Positions 41,437 through 50,474 of a stretch of 59,362 nucleotides of DNA are shown piece after piece. The position numbers were made by a program, and so were the translations under genes. Source of the stretch: Pelosinus sp. (GTDB lineage Bacteria > Bacillota > Negativicutes > Propionisporales > Propionisporaceae); the NCBI GenBank assembly GCA_021372375.1, contig JAJFUN010000151.1:1-59362 (forward strand), written 5' to 3'. The notes under the pieces were generated by a model. That model made no database searches, had not been told where the DNA came from, and saw nothing but the letters and a program-made list of their open reading frames with translations. The stretch's first letter is position 1. Every line of letters starts with the position of its first letter.

Positions 41437-43959
41437 ATGAAAACATTTTCTTTGCGCCATAAAATTCTATTGGCTGTTTTACCTGTTATTATCATAAGTT
41501 TATGTACTATTGCCTTTATTTTTTATACTTATGTTAGAGTGACCTTTATTGATAACAAATTAGCTGATATGGAAAAAAATGCTATTCAACATTCCACCAC
41601 AATAGATATGTGGTTTAACCTTTTAGCCGAGCGGCTGCAAAATGCAGCCAGAACTAAACAAGTCCGCCAAACCTTAAGTAAGAATGAGCCAATTGCCAAC
41701 TATAAAGATAGCTTGCTCAAAGAACTCCATCTTTCGGCAGCGGATTTGATTTGGTGCGAAGTCATTAGTCCTGATGGCTATGGCCAGCGTTATCTCCTTG
41801 ATTCACCAGAAGCGTACTCTACTATTTATGTAGATATCAAGCATACAGAATACTACAAAAAGCTGGCTCGTGGAGCAGCAGCAATTCACATTGCCCCCAC
41901 TGACAATTTAACGCCATCTGGCTATCCAATCGTTGCCGTTGCCGCAATTGTGCCTGATGAGAATGGCAATATGACTGGCATTCTCTCGGTTGGCATTGAA
42001 ATGAGTGATGCTACGTACAATACTATGAAGCTTTATCAAAATGAAGTATTGCCCTTTGTACTCTTTGACACAAATGATAACCCCTTTTTCTTTAGCAAAT
42101 CAGACCTTAGTACGGCCGGAGCCGGCTCGGAAATTGGTGCGGCAAAGCATGCGGCTGAAGATGATTCCCCGCGATTTACCTATCAGTGGGACGATTCCAA
42201 CAAGCTGGCTTATACGCGTCCTATGCCATTTACCCATTGGAGCTTGGCCGTTATAGTTGATGAAGCCGAACTTTTTGCCCCGCTTTATACCTTTTTGCAA
42301 AACATTTTCACCACCGCCTTTCTTTTTATCTTGCTTACCGTTATCGTTATTTTCTTTTTAGCCTCATGGCTTACCAAACCGCTTACAAAGTTTGAAGCGG
42401 CCATCAGCCAAGTTTCAACCGGTGATTTGTCCTTACTTAGCATTCCTGTACATTCCCATGATGAAATCGGCCGTTTGGCGCGCTCCTTTGAGTATATGGT
42501 TACAAACCTAAGAAGAATCAGCAAGGAACGTGATTCTATCCAAAAACAAATCCGCTTGTCTGAGGAAAAATATTCCAAGGCCTTTCGTTCTATTCCCTCA
42601 CTTATTGCGCTTACCTCCCTAAAAGATGGACGTTATATTGAAGTCAATGATGCCGTGTATACTATATTTGGCTATACAAGAGAAGAAGTCATTGGTCTAA
42701 CTTCTAGCCAAATTAAGCTGTGGGAAAGCGAAATAGATCGCGAAAAGTTTACCAAAAAAATTCAGGAATGTGGCTATGTCCGTAATTATATGAATGTGCA
42801 TTGTAAAAAAAATGGCGATCGTCTGCGTGGGTTTTTATCCGCCGAAATCATCGAAATCCACGATGAAAAATGCATCATTGCCTGTTGGACAGATATTACC
42901 GCCCTCAAAACAGCTGAAGATGAGCTGCGTTACCTAGGAACGCATGATGCCCTGACAGGCCTTCATAACCGCACCTATTTTGAAAATAAATCAGCCGAAC
43001 TATCCGAAGAAAAGCAAAACGAAATTGGCATCATTATGTATGACTTAGACGGCCTAAAACTAATCAATGATACACTTGGCCATGCCGCCGGCGATAAAAT
43101 GTTAGTTGCCGCCGCCGATATTATTAAAGAATCAGCCGGTCCAAACGCTACAGTAGCACGAATCGGCGGCGACGAATTTATTACTTTGCTGCCGCTTTCT
43201 TCTAAAGAAGAACTTGCGTCTATTTGCCGGGCAGTTTCTCAAAAAGCGGATCGTCATCCGATAATTGATGAAAACATTTATCTGAGTATTTCCATGGGGT
43301 ACGCCTTATCCACACCCTCCCAAACAAATTTTAAAAAATTGCTGGCAGAAGCCGACGACAATATGTACCGCGATAAAATGAGCCGCAGCCAGCATGCCCG
43401 CAGCGCTATTGTCCAAACTATTATGAATCGCTTAACTACTCGTAATCTAATGACAGCGCCAGAGCAGCATGAGCTAGAAAATTTAGCGTGCCAATTAGCT
43501 AAAGACTGCGGTCTTAGCGAGCAGCATATTACTGAAATCAAGCTATTTTCCCAATTTCACGATATCGGCACTATAGCCATTTCTGACTATATTTTATTAA
43601 AACCTGCTGGTCTAACTACAGAAGAACGCAAAGACATAGAACGCCATGCCGAAATAGGCCATCGGGTAGCCTTATCCTCGCCTAATCTCACTACAATCGC
43701 TGATTGGATTTTAAAACATCATGAATGGTGGAACGGCGGCGGTTATCCCCTTGGTCTAAAAGGCGAAGAAATTCCGCTCGAGTGCCGGATTATTGCCATT
43801 ATTGACGCGTATGCCGCGATGACAAGCCATCGGCCATATCGTGAAGCCATGCCGTTAGCAGCAGCTATTGCTGAGCTTCGCCGCTGTGCGGGAACGCAAT
43901 TTGATCCGCGCTTAGTAGCGTTATTCATAAAAAAATTGACAGCTAAAACCTCGTTATAA
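41437..43959 (+). CDS. Membrane c-di-GMP protein: Cache-HAMP-PAS-GGDEF-HD-GYP
   Basis: An 840-residue sensor. Membrane helix 1 at about 9-31, an extracytoplasmic Cache-like domain (about 32-285), helix 2 (about 287-312), HAMP, and a PAS domain (about 380-490, FRSIPSLIALTSLKDGRYIEVNDAVY). The diguanylate cyclase domain has an intact RIGGDEF and DLDGLKLINDTLGH; no RxxD inhibitory site precedes it. The HD-GYP phosphodiesterase domain has FHDIGT and HHEWWNGGGYP. It could both make and degrade c-di-GMP. ATG at 41437 is preferred to an upstream GTG because of AAGGTGAG spacing. Confidence 0.94.
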   Translation: MKTFSLRHKILLAVLPVIIISLCTIAFIFYTYVRVTFIDNKLADMEKNAIQHSTTIDMWFNLLAERLQNAARTKQVRQTLSKNEPIANYKDSLLKELHLSAADLIWCEVISPDGYGQRYLLDSPEAYSTIYVDIKHTEYYKKLARGAAAIHIAPTDNLTPSGYPIVAVAAIVPDENGNMTGILSVGIEMSDATYNTMKLYQNEVLPFVLFDTNDNPFFFSKSDLSTAGAGSEIGAAKHAAEDDSPRFTYQWDDSNKLAYTRPMPFTHWSLAVIVDEAELFAPLYTFLQNIFTTAFLFILLTVIVIFFLASWLTKPLTKFEAAISQVSTGDLSLLSIPVHSHDEIGRLARSFEYMVTNLRRISKERDSIQKQIRLSEEKYSKAFRSIPSLIALTSLKDGRYIEVNDAVYTIFGYTREEVIGLTSSQIKLWESEIDREKFTKKIQECGYVRNYMNVHCKKNGDRLRGFLSAEIIEIHDEKCIIACWTDITALKTAEDELRYLGTHDALTGLHNRTYFENKSAELSEEKQNEIGIIMYDLDGLKLINDTLGHAAGDKMLVAAADIIKESAGPNATVARIGGDEFITLLPLSSKEELASICRAVSQKADRHPIIDENIYLSISMGYALSTPSQTNFKKLLAEADDNMYRDKMSRSQHARSAIVQTIMNRLTTRNLMTAPEQHELENLACQLAKDCGLSEQHITEIKLFSQFHDIGTIAISDYILLKPAGLTTEERKDIERHAEIGHRVALSSPNLTTIADWILKHHEWWNGGGYPLGLKGEEIPLECRIIAIIDAYAAMTSHRPYREAMPLAAAIAELRRCAGTQFDPRLVALFIKKLTAKTSL

Positions 43960-44022
43960 ACATTCCATCTTTTCTCTATATCTGTTAAAATAAAAAGGAT
44001 GAGCACAGAAGGGATGAACTTA

Positions 44023-45093
44023 ATGTTTGATTTTTCCGAACTAGAAATGCAGCAGCTAGTTATCCATAAAGTAGGCAACAAGCTGCGCGAAGAGGGCTTT
44101 TTTGCGGCACCGGACGTGTATTTTCTTAACGACGGCAATGTCGAAGAACTGCTCTTAAAGTATTTTTTATCTTCCTTTAGGGAAAAAGTAGTCTATAAAT
44201 TTGTCCATGAAACAGATTTACATTTGCATGAGTTATATACTTATGTAACCTCAATCTTCATTGATCAGAATGAATTTTACGAGCAATCCATTAACATCTT
44301 AAAACTCTTGTATGAAAAATCTACCCATCCGCAAATTAAAAGCGGCGAATTTTATATGGCTTATTTCTCGGGCTGTAAAATAAGTGAATATACCACCGAT
44401 GCCATAGGCATTTTTAAAACCGAAAGCAAAGAAAATTACCTTAAAGTAAAAACCGATAATCAAGGCTTTTCCATCGACGCCGATAAGGGTATCAATATTC
44501 GGAAACTAGATAAAGGCTGCATTATCTTTAACACGGAATCACCTGACGGCTACCGCATTGCCATTGTCGATCACAGCAGCAAAAACAGTGCCGAAACTGC
44601 CGCCTTCTGGAAGCAGGACTTTTTACAGCTCGGGGATGTCCAGGATGAGTATTTTCACACCAAAAACTGCCTGGAACTTTGTCAGGATTTTGCCGAAAAT
44701 GTCTATGGGCCAGTGCATCAAGCTGATAAAAAAGACCAAGTGGTATTTATGAATGATGCCATTTCCTACTTTGCCCAAAATGATCAGTTCCAAATGGATG
44801 ACTTTGTCGAAACTGTCGTCAAGGAACCGGAGCTAAGGCAGCAGTTCAAGGAATATAAAGAATGCTACGATATAAATCAAGGTCTCCCGCCAACCCAGGA
44901 ATTTGCTATTTCCAATCAGGCGGTCAAAACAGCTAAGCGCAAATTCAAGAATCTCATTAAGCTTGATACTGATATCGAAATTAAAGTTAACCAGCCTGTT
45001 GAAGAACAAGCCGGAACGAACTTTATCGAACGAGGCTTTGATGAGCAAAAAGGCATGAATTTTTATAAGGTATATTTTAATCAAGAAGAATAA
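44023..45093 (+). CDS. Nucleoid-associated protein, NdpA/YejK (NA37) family
   Basis: About 356 residues. It follows the NA37 pattern: an N-terminal LVIHKVGNKLREEG segment, a central FMAYFSGCK-like region, and a C-terminal part with NDAISYFAQNDQF and a final YKVYF strand. The family binds DNA and the nucleoid in Gram-negative bacteria. Several in-frame ATG codons open the frame (43999, 44014, 44023); 44023 has AAGGG 9 bases upstream and is preferred. Single-gene unit with a bidirectional terminator. Confidence 0.85.
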   Translation: MFDFSELEMQQLVIHKVGNKLREEGFFAAPDVYFLNDGNVEELLLKYFLSSFREKVVYKFVHETDLHLHELYTYVTSIFIDQNEFYEQSINILKLLYEKSTHPQIKSGEFYMAYFSGCKISEYTTDAIGIFKTESKENYLKVKTDNQGFSIDADKGINIRKLDKGCIIFNTESPDGYRIAIVDHSSKNSAETAAFWKQDFLQLGDVQDEYFHTKNCLELCQDFAENVYGPVHQADKKDQVVFMNDAISYFAQNDQFQMDDFVETVVKEPELRQQFKEYKECYDINQGLPPTQEFAISNQAVKTAKRKFKNLIKLDTDIEIKVNQPVEEQAGTNFIERGFDEQKGMNFYKVYFNQEE

Positions 45094-45130
45094 AAACAGG
45101 CTGTCCTGAAAACTCAGGACAGCCTGTTTT
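45093..45130. terminator. Bidirectional terminator between the NA37 gene and pdp
   Basis: Perfect 16-base stem (45093-45108 with 45115-45130, core CAGGCTGTCCTG/CAGGACAGCCTG), 6-base loop, A and T flanks. Confidence 0.95.
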
Positions 45131-45140
45131 GCTATTCTTA

Positions 45141-46442
45141 TTAAGCCCCGATAATCTCATGAATCAGCCGCGGCGCTTCAGCCTTTTCGGCAATACGGAT
45201 ATTTTGATAAATCTTTTCCATAACAGCAGCGACATCTTCTTGATTAGCATGGATAGTGACAAGCGACTCGCCCTTTACTACCTTGTCACCAACCTTTTTA
45301 TTAAGTACCAGCCCTACCGCCAAATCAATCTTTGATTCCTTAGTCGCCCGTCCTGCACCAAGCAGCATGGCCGCTGTGCCGATGGCGTCCGCGGTAATCT
45401 CGGCAACTACCCCGTCCTCTTTAGCGGGTACTTCTATTTTGTAAGCAGCAGTTGGCAAAAGCTCCGGATGATCAATAACGGAGGGATTGCCGCCTTGATT
45501 TTGAATAAATTCTTTGAACTTAGCGAGAGCCTGGCCGTTTTCTATAACTTCCTGCAGGCGCGTTTTGGCTTCCTCAAGCGATGCTGCTTTGCCTGCTAAA
45601 AATACCATTTGACTACCTAGCGCCATACACAGCTCTCTTAAGTCCTTCGGACCATGCCCCTTTAAGGTATCAATCGCTTCTTTTACTTCAAGAGCGTTGC
45701 CAATAGCAAACCCCAGCGGCTGACTCATATCGGAAATGACGGCCATGGTCCTGCGGCCAACATTATTGCCAATTCGCACCATAGCCTGAGCCAGCTTTTT
45801 GGCATCTTCCTCGGTTTTCATGAAAGCGCCGGCCCCGGTTTTGACATCAAGTACAATGGCATCCGCCCCGGCGGCGATTTTCTTGCTCATAATAGAGCTG
45901 GCGATTAAGGGAATAGAATTAACTGTCGCGGTTACATCTCTGAGCGCATACAGCTTTTTGTCTGCTGGCGTTAAGTTACCGCTTTGCCCGATAACGGCAA
46001 TTTTGTGGCGATTCACTAAATCGATAAATTCGTCTTTACCAATTTCCACATGGAATCCTTCAATAGACTCCAGCTTATCAATCGTCCCGCCGGTATGACC
46101 AAGACCACGTCCTGACATTTTGGCCACAGGCACACCAAGGGCCGCGACCAGCGGCGCCAGTACCAATGTTGTTGTATCACCTACCCCGCCGGTAGAATGC
46201 TTATCAACCTTAATTCCTTTTATTGCCGACAAATCGATGGTATCACCAGAATGCACCATAGCCATGGTCAAATCGGCCCGTTCCTGCTGAGTCATATCCT
46301 GAAAAAATATCGCCATCGCCAGGGCGCTTACTTGGTAATCAGGAATACTGCCATCGGTATAGCCTTTGATAATAAAATTAAGCTCGGCTGTCGTCAATTC
46401 TTTGCCGTCACGCTTCTTTTCAATCAAATCGACCATTCGCAT
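45141..46442 (-). CDS. pdp: Pyrimidine-nucleoside phosphorylase
   Basis: A 433-residue phosphorylase that cleaves uridine, deoxyuridine and thymidine to base plus (deoxy)ribose 1-phosphate. Signatures: [14 protein letters not shown] (phosphate site), [18 protein letters not shown] and [11 protein letters not shown]. The C-terminal domain is complete. It is last in the run cdd-deoB-pdp, which feeds nucleosides into pentose phosphates. Confidence 0.97.
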   Translation of the reverse strand: MRMVDLIEKKRDGKELTTAELNFIIKGYTDGSIPDYQVSALAMAIFFQDMTQQERADLTMAMVHSGDTIDLSAIKGIKVDKHSTGGVGDTTTLVLAPLVAALGVPVAKMSGRGLGHTGGTIDKLESIEGFHVEIGKDEFIDLVNRHKIAVIGQSGNLTPADKKLYALRDVTATVNSIPLIASSIMSKKIAAGADAIVLDVKTGAGAFMKTEEDAKKLAQAMVRIGNNVGRRTMAVISDMSQPLGFAIGNALEVKEAIDTLKGHGPKDLRELCMALGSQMVFLAGKAASLEEAKTRLQEVIENGQALAKFKEFIQNQGGNPSVIDHPELLPTAAYKIEVPAKEDGVVAEITADAIGTAAMLLGAGRATKESKIDLAVGLVLNKKVGDKVVKGESLVTIHANQEDVAAVMEKIYQNIRIAEKAEAPRLIHEIIGA

Positions 46443-46453
46443 GAAAATCCCCC

Positions 46454-47629
46454 CTAACGCAAATCTGCAAAAAAACTCGTGCCATAACGCGGCAATTTAA
46501 CTTGGAAATTATCAGCAACACTTGCCCCCAGATCGGCAAACGTTTTACGCACCGTAAGTTCACTGCCGCCGGAAAAGCGCGGTGAATACGCCAAAAGCGG
46601 TACGAATTCACGCGTATGATCGGTACCAGGGTACGTCGGATCATTGCCATGGTCAGCAGTAATAATCAGCAAATCTTCCTTGGTAAGCTTATCAAGCACT
46701 TTAGCTAGCTCTACATCAAATTCTTCAATGGCCTTGCCGTATCCCTTGGCATTACGACGGTGCCCATACATCGCATCAAAATCCACCAGATTCAAAAAGC
46801 TTAAGCCTGTAAACTCTTCCTCCAGTACCCCGAGGAGTTTATTCATGCCATCTTGATTTGAAACCGTGCGGATTGCTTTGGTAATTCCTTCGCCATCATA
46901 AATATCAGCAATCTTTCCAATCGCAATAACGGCCAGCTTCTCATCTTGTAAAGTATTAAGTACAGTAGGTGCAAAGGGTTTTAAGGCATAATCATGCCTG
47001 TTTGAGGTACGCGTAAAGCTGCCAGGGCTCCCGACAAAGGGACGGGCAATAATCCGCCCTAATTTGTAAGGTTCTTCCAGTGTAATTTCCCTGCAGAACT
47101 TACAAATCTCATAAAGCTCGGTCAGCGGCACAACCTCTTCATGCGCCGCAATCTGGAGCACAGAATCGGCCGAAGTATACACAATAATCGCCCCTGTCGC
47201 CATATGCTCAGGACCTAGCTCATCAATAATACCTGTACCACTCGCCGCTTTATTACCAATAACCTTGCGGCCGATTTTGGCTTCAATACGCCTAATAAGT
47301 TCAGCGGGAAATCCCTCAGGAAATACCCTAAAGGGCGCTTCAATAAAAAGCCCCATCATCTCCCAATGACCGGTCATAGTATCTTTACCATTGGATGCTT
47401 CCTGCATTTTTCCGTAATAGCCTAGCGGCCTTACTGCCGGTGCAATCCCTGTTAAGGGACGGATGTTACCAATGCCCATTTTAGCTAAATTAGGTATAGT
47501 AAGGCCTTGGCAAGCCTCGGCAATATGTCCTAGTGTATCTGCGCCGCTATCGCCAAATTTAGCGGCATCGGGCGCTTCCCCGATACCAATTGAATCTAAC
47601 ACAATAATATGTATCCGTTTAAACTCCAT
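46454..47629 (-). CDS. deoB: Phosphopentomutase
   Basis: A 391-residue Mn-dependent alkaline-phosphatase-superfamily enzyme converting (deoxy)ribose 1-phosphate to 5-phosphate. Metal motifs are visible: [12 protein letters not shown] at the start, the [10 protein letters not shown] phosphothreonine loop, and [19 protein letters not shown] near the end. ATG at 47629 follows AAAGGAG by 9 bases and fits the family; a longer frame to 47716 runs into cdd. It starts just after the cdd stop codon. Confidence 0.97.
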   Translation of the reverse strand: MEFKRIHIIVLDSIGIGEAPDAAKFGDSGADTLGHIAEACQGLTIPNLAKMGIGNIRPLTGIAPAVRPLGYYGKMQEASNGKDTMTGHWEMMGLFIEAPFRVFPEGFPAELIRRIEAKIGRKVIGNKAASGTGIIDELGPEHMATGAIIVYTSADSVLQIAAHEEVVPLTELYEICKFCREITLEEPYKLGRIIARPFVGSPGSFTRTSNRHDYALKPFAPTVLNTLQDEKLAVIAIGKIADIYDGEGITKAIRTVSNQDGMNKLLGVLEEEFTGLSFLNLVDFDAMYGHRRNAKGYGKAIEEFDVELAKVLDKLTKEDLLIITADHGNDPTYPGTDHTREFVPLLAYSPRFSGGSELTVRKTFADLGASVADNFQVKLPRYGTSFFADLR

Positions 47630-47630
47630 A

Positions 47631-48041
47631 TTAAGCATCTCCTTTGGCCTTGTCCATGACACTTGCCGTAAAGGCGCCAGGCAATAAGTCTTTAAGTTTC
47701 CATTCCTCAACATCACCGCTTAAATTAGCCAAATAAATCTTGGTATCACCACTGCAAAATTCTGACATGACCTGCCGGCAAGCACCGCACGGGAAAACCG
47801 GTTTTTCCGTATCTGCAATGATTGCCAGCGCGATAATTGCTTTTTGGCCTTCGGAAACGGCCTTAAAAATAGCGGTACGTTCCGCACAATTGGTCAGTCC
47901 AAAAGATGCATTTTCAATATTGCAGCCTCGGTAAATGTTTTGACTGTCCGTTAAAACTGCAGCCCCTACTGAAAAATGTGAATACGGTGCATACGCCTGT
48001 TCGCGCGCCGCTTTGGCTGCCTCAACTAGTTTCTCCTTCAT
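47631..48041 (-). CDS. cdd: Cytidine deaminase
   Basis: A 136-residue tetrameric-type zinc enzyme turning (deoxy)cytidine into (deoxy)uridine. Zinc and catalytic motifs: NCAERTAIF (Cys and Glu) and PCGACRQVM. The [11 protein letters not shown] opening is typical. ATG at 48041 has AGGGGAG 10 bases upstream; the GTG three codons earlier is too close to it. It overlaps functionally with deoB and pdp in nucleoside salvage. Confidence 0.96.
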   Translation of the reverse strand: MKEKLVEAAKAAREQAYAPYSHFSVGAAVLTDSQNIYRGCNIENASFGLTNCAERTAIFKAVSEGQKAIIALAIIADTEKPVFPCGACRQVMSEFCSGDTKIYLANLSGDVEEWKLKDLLPGAFTASVMDKAKGDA

Positions 48042-48157
48042 AAGAGTCACGCTCCCCTAAGTCAATACTGTTATATTTTGCGGTAAAAAGGGCTTTACTA
48101 TTCTTCAGCAAACTAAGCACTAATCTTGTATCAAATGCTAAGCCCCTGGCAAAGTAT

Positions 48158-48976
48158 TCATTTAGTTCCCGCCAAAATCCCCTTGAGCTCATAAATGCTT
48201 TTGCCGAGTACCGGATGCAGCTGATAGGGTGCAATTTCGCACAGCGGCTCTAAAACAAACATTCTTTCGTGCATTCTAGGGTGAGGAATCATTAAATCTT
48301 CTTCGGCAATGACGGCCTTCTCAAACAGCACAATATCTAGGTCAATGGTTCTCGGTCCCCATTTAATAATGCGTTCCCGCTTAAGCTTATGCTCTATCTC
48401 CAGCATAAACGCCAAGAGTTCATTTGGCGTAAAGAGTGTCTTAATCTCAGCACAGCCATTAAGAAAATCATCCTGCTCGGTATATCCTACTGGCTTTGTT
48501 GTATAGAGTGCAGATACTTTCGTGACTTTTATCGCTGCAGACGTGAGCAGCTTAAGCGCTTCCCTAATATTTTGCTCTTTATCGCCCATATTAGAACCAA
48601 GACTAATATAGGCCGTGTGCCAACAGCGCGTAATTTCCACTGCAACATAGTTTACATGCTTGCCGATTGGCGCCCAGGGCTTTTTAATGGTTATTTTTAC
48701 TTCGTTAACAAGGGGCTGCTTCATTAAAATAGCCTCAGCCAATTCCTCCGCGCACTTTTCAATAAGATCATGTTTTTTGCTGGTAAAGACTTTTTCTACC
48801 ACATCACAAAGCTCAGCGTAATTTACCGTCTTATCGAGTGCATCCGTTTTACCGGCAGAGCGTAAATCAACAGTAAGCTCTAATGAAATAAAAAACTTCT
48901 GTCCAAGCATCTTTTCTTCCGAAAATACCCCGTGATATGCATATATTTCTAAATCACTGATATATATTTTGTCCAA
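48158..48976 (-). CDS. folBK: Bifunctional dihydroneopterin aldolase / HPPK (FolB-FolK)
   Basis: A 272-residue fusion for two successive folate steps. Residues 1-117 are FolB (DLEIYAYHGVFSEEK, a Tyr/Glu-containing NYAELCDVV helix and the catalytic Lys region IKKPWAPI). Residues about 120-272 are FolK (AYISLGSNMGDK, KWGPRTIDLDIVLF, MIPHPRMHER). TTG at 48976 has GGAGGTG 5 bases upstream; no ATG fits. It lies downstream of folP across a palindromic repeat. Confidence 0.96.
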   Translation of the reverse strand: MDKIYISDLEIYAYHGVFSEEKMLGQKFFISLELTVDLRSAGKTDALDKTVNYAELCDVVEKVFTSKKHDLIEKCAEELAEAILMKQPLVNEVKITIKKPWAPIGKHVNYVAVEITRCWHTAYISLGSNMGDKEQNIREALKLLTSAAIKVTKVSALYTTKPVGYTEQDDFLNGCAEIKTLFTPNELLAFMLEIEHKLKRERIIKWGPRTIDLDIVLFEKAVIAEEDLMIPHPRMHERMFVLEPLCEIAPYQLHPVLGKSIYELKGILAGTK

Positions 48977-49015
48977 ACAAACACCTCCTCGAAAAAGCCG
49001 CTGTCTTTTTGCCTT

Positions 49016-49123
49016 TATTCCCCTCTTGAGAGGGGTGCCCGTTAGGGCAGGGTGTGTTGCTTTTGATTCGCCTCTGCAGAACACACCCCGTCGCTTCGCA
49101 CCACCCCTCTCTAGAGGGGAATT
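49016..49123. repeat. Pair of inverted CCCCTC...GAGGGG repeat units between folP and folBK
   Basis: Two units of the kind seen at 27351-27395 face each other. Their hairpins are CCCCTCTTGAGAGGGG (49020-49035) and CCCCTCTCTAGAGGGG (49104-49119), each flanked inward by a G-rich GGTGTGTT-type stretch. Together they can fold into a large hairpin. The element abuts the folP stop codon and lies within the 148-base gap to folBK. Confidence 0.78.
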
Positions 49124-49124
49124 T

Positions 49125-49946
49125 TTAAAAAACTCTTAGAATCGCATCTGTCATAACTGCGGCACGCTTATTTTCCTTAATATCATGCACTCGCACAAAG
49201 TCACACTTTTTCGCTATCCCCCAAACAGTTGTCGCAAGTGTTCCCTCTACCCGCTCACCAGGCGGCAAATTTAGCGTATTGCCAATCATCGACTTTCGCG
49301 AAGTCCCGAGCAGCACTGGATACCCTAAACGCTGAAGTATTTCTAGGTTTTTCATTACAAGTAAGTTTTCCTCATAGGTCTTAGCAAAGCCTATGCCAGG
49401 ATCAAGCATAATTTTTTCTCGTTTTACGCCAGCCTGCAGGGCAATATCAATACTCTCCTGTAAATCCTGCAAGATATCTTCCATTAGACTGTTATACGCC
49501 TTTTTATTCCGGTTATGCATCAGACAGCATGCTGCCCCATACCCACTTGCTACCTCTGCCATGTTAGCATCATATTTAAAACCCCATACATCATTAATCA
49601 AGGATGCCCCGGCATCAAGAGCCGCCTTCGCAACCACAGCCTTATACGTATCAATAGAGATTGGCACATCAAGTTCGGCTTTAATAGCCTTGATAATTGG
49701 AATTACTCTAGCTATTTCTTCGTCTGCCGGTACAAATGTGTGGTTGGGGCGGGTAGATTCGCCGCCAATATCCAAAATATCAGCGCCCTCTTCTACCATT
49801 TGCCTAGCCCTGACTAGTGCCTTTTCAATAGTAGTAAAGCTGCCCCCATCAGAAAAGGAATCGGGCGTCACATTAAGAATACCCATAATATAGGTTCTTT
49901 GGCCAAGGGCAAAGGTTTTATTGCCAATTTCAATCGTTGTTATCAT
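49125..49946 (-). CDS. folP: Dihydropteroate synthase
   Basis: A 273-residue TIM-barrel enzyme joining p-aminobenzoate and DHPP; the sulfonamide target. Motifs: MGILNVTPDSFSDGG, DIGGESTRP, SIDTYK, NDVWGFKYD, DPGIGFAKT and GTSRKSMIG. ATG at 49946 has GGAGG 7 bases upstream; the frame extends further upstream into the HD-domain gene without family similarity. Confidence 0.97.
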   Translation of the reverse strand: MITTIEIGNKTFALGQRTYIMGILNVTPDSFSDGGSFTTIEKALVRARQMVEEGADILDIGGESTRPNHTFVPADEEIARVIPIIKAIKAELDVPISIDTYKAVVAKAALDAGASLINDVWGFKYDANMAEVASGYGAACCLMHNRNKKAYNSLMEDILQDLQESIDIALQAGVKREKIMLDPGIGFAKTYEENLLVMKNLEILQRLGYPVLLGTSRKSMIGNTLNLPPGERVEGTLATTVWGIAKKCDFVRVHDIKENKRAAVMTDAILRVF

Positions 49947-49960
49947 CTGAAGGCCTCCGA

Positions 49961-50452
49961 CTAATACAGTATCTGATAATTTCTTTTTTCTTCCTGCCAA
50001 TAGCACTCTTCTTTTGCCGCACAGTTAAAACAGTTTCTGGATTTCTTGTCAGCGTAATATAAAAGCTGATGCAGGCTGCTTTCATCCCTAGCTTCGGTGC
50101 GATGCTGCAAAATTGCAGCTTCTATTTCGGCCGCCTCAGCCGCCGTAAACTCACATTCGCTGAGAATTTCCCGGGCCAGCGCAGCACTTGCTAAATCATG
50201 CGGTACATGCTCTCTGTATTCCTGCCATTTGCCAATATCATGGAGTAAAGCTGTACCATATATTACATCTTTGCTAAACCCCAATCCCTGTTCTAAATTA
50301 ATGATATAGGCAATTCGTGCAACGTCGAGTGAATGCTCCAGCCCATGCCGGCAAAACTTCCGATGCTGTTCACTTGCAGCATTCTTACGAACGTGTTCCT
50401 TAAACCGTGCATTCATCAGTATTTGATTGATTTTATTGTTTTGATTTGTCAT
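49961..50452 (-). CDS. HD-domain phosphohydrolase
   Basis: A 163-residue protein with the HD fold: RHGLEHSLDVARIAYI (first His), LLHDIGKWQEY (HD pair) and a late YADKKSRNC (Asp). A Cys-rich C-terminus (CFNCAAKEECYW) looks like a small metal site. ATG at 50452 has GGTGG 7 bases upstream. Cytoplasmic; substrate unknown, nucleotides are common for the family. It lies between the SNF2 gene and folP, 14 bases before the latter, so the three are probably cotranscribed. Confidence 0.88.
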   Translation of the reverse strand: MTNQNNKINQILMNARFKEHVRKNAASEQHRKFCRHGLEHSLDVARIAYIINLEQGLGFSKDVIYGTALLHDIGKWQEYREHVPHDLASAALAREILSECEFTAAEAAEIEAAILQHRTEARDESSLHQLLYYADKKSRNCFNCAAKEECYWQEEKRNYQILY

Positions 50453-50474
50453 AGCTATACCACCGTCTTTTCTC

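Noticed and set aside
48022..48234. A 70-codon frame between folBK and cdd
   Set aside because: It overlaps the end of folBK and the start of cdd, and no ribosome site was seen for it.
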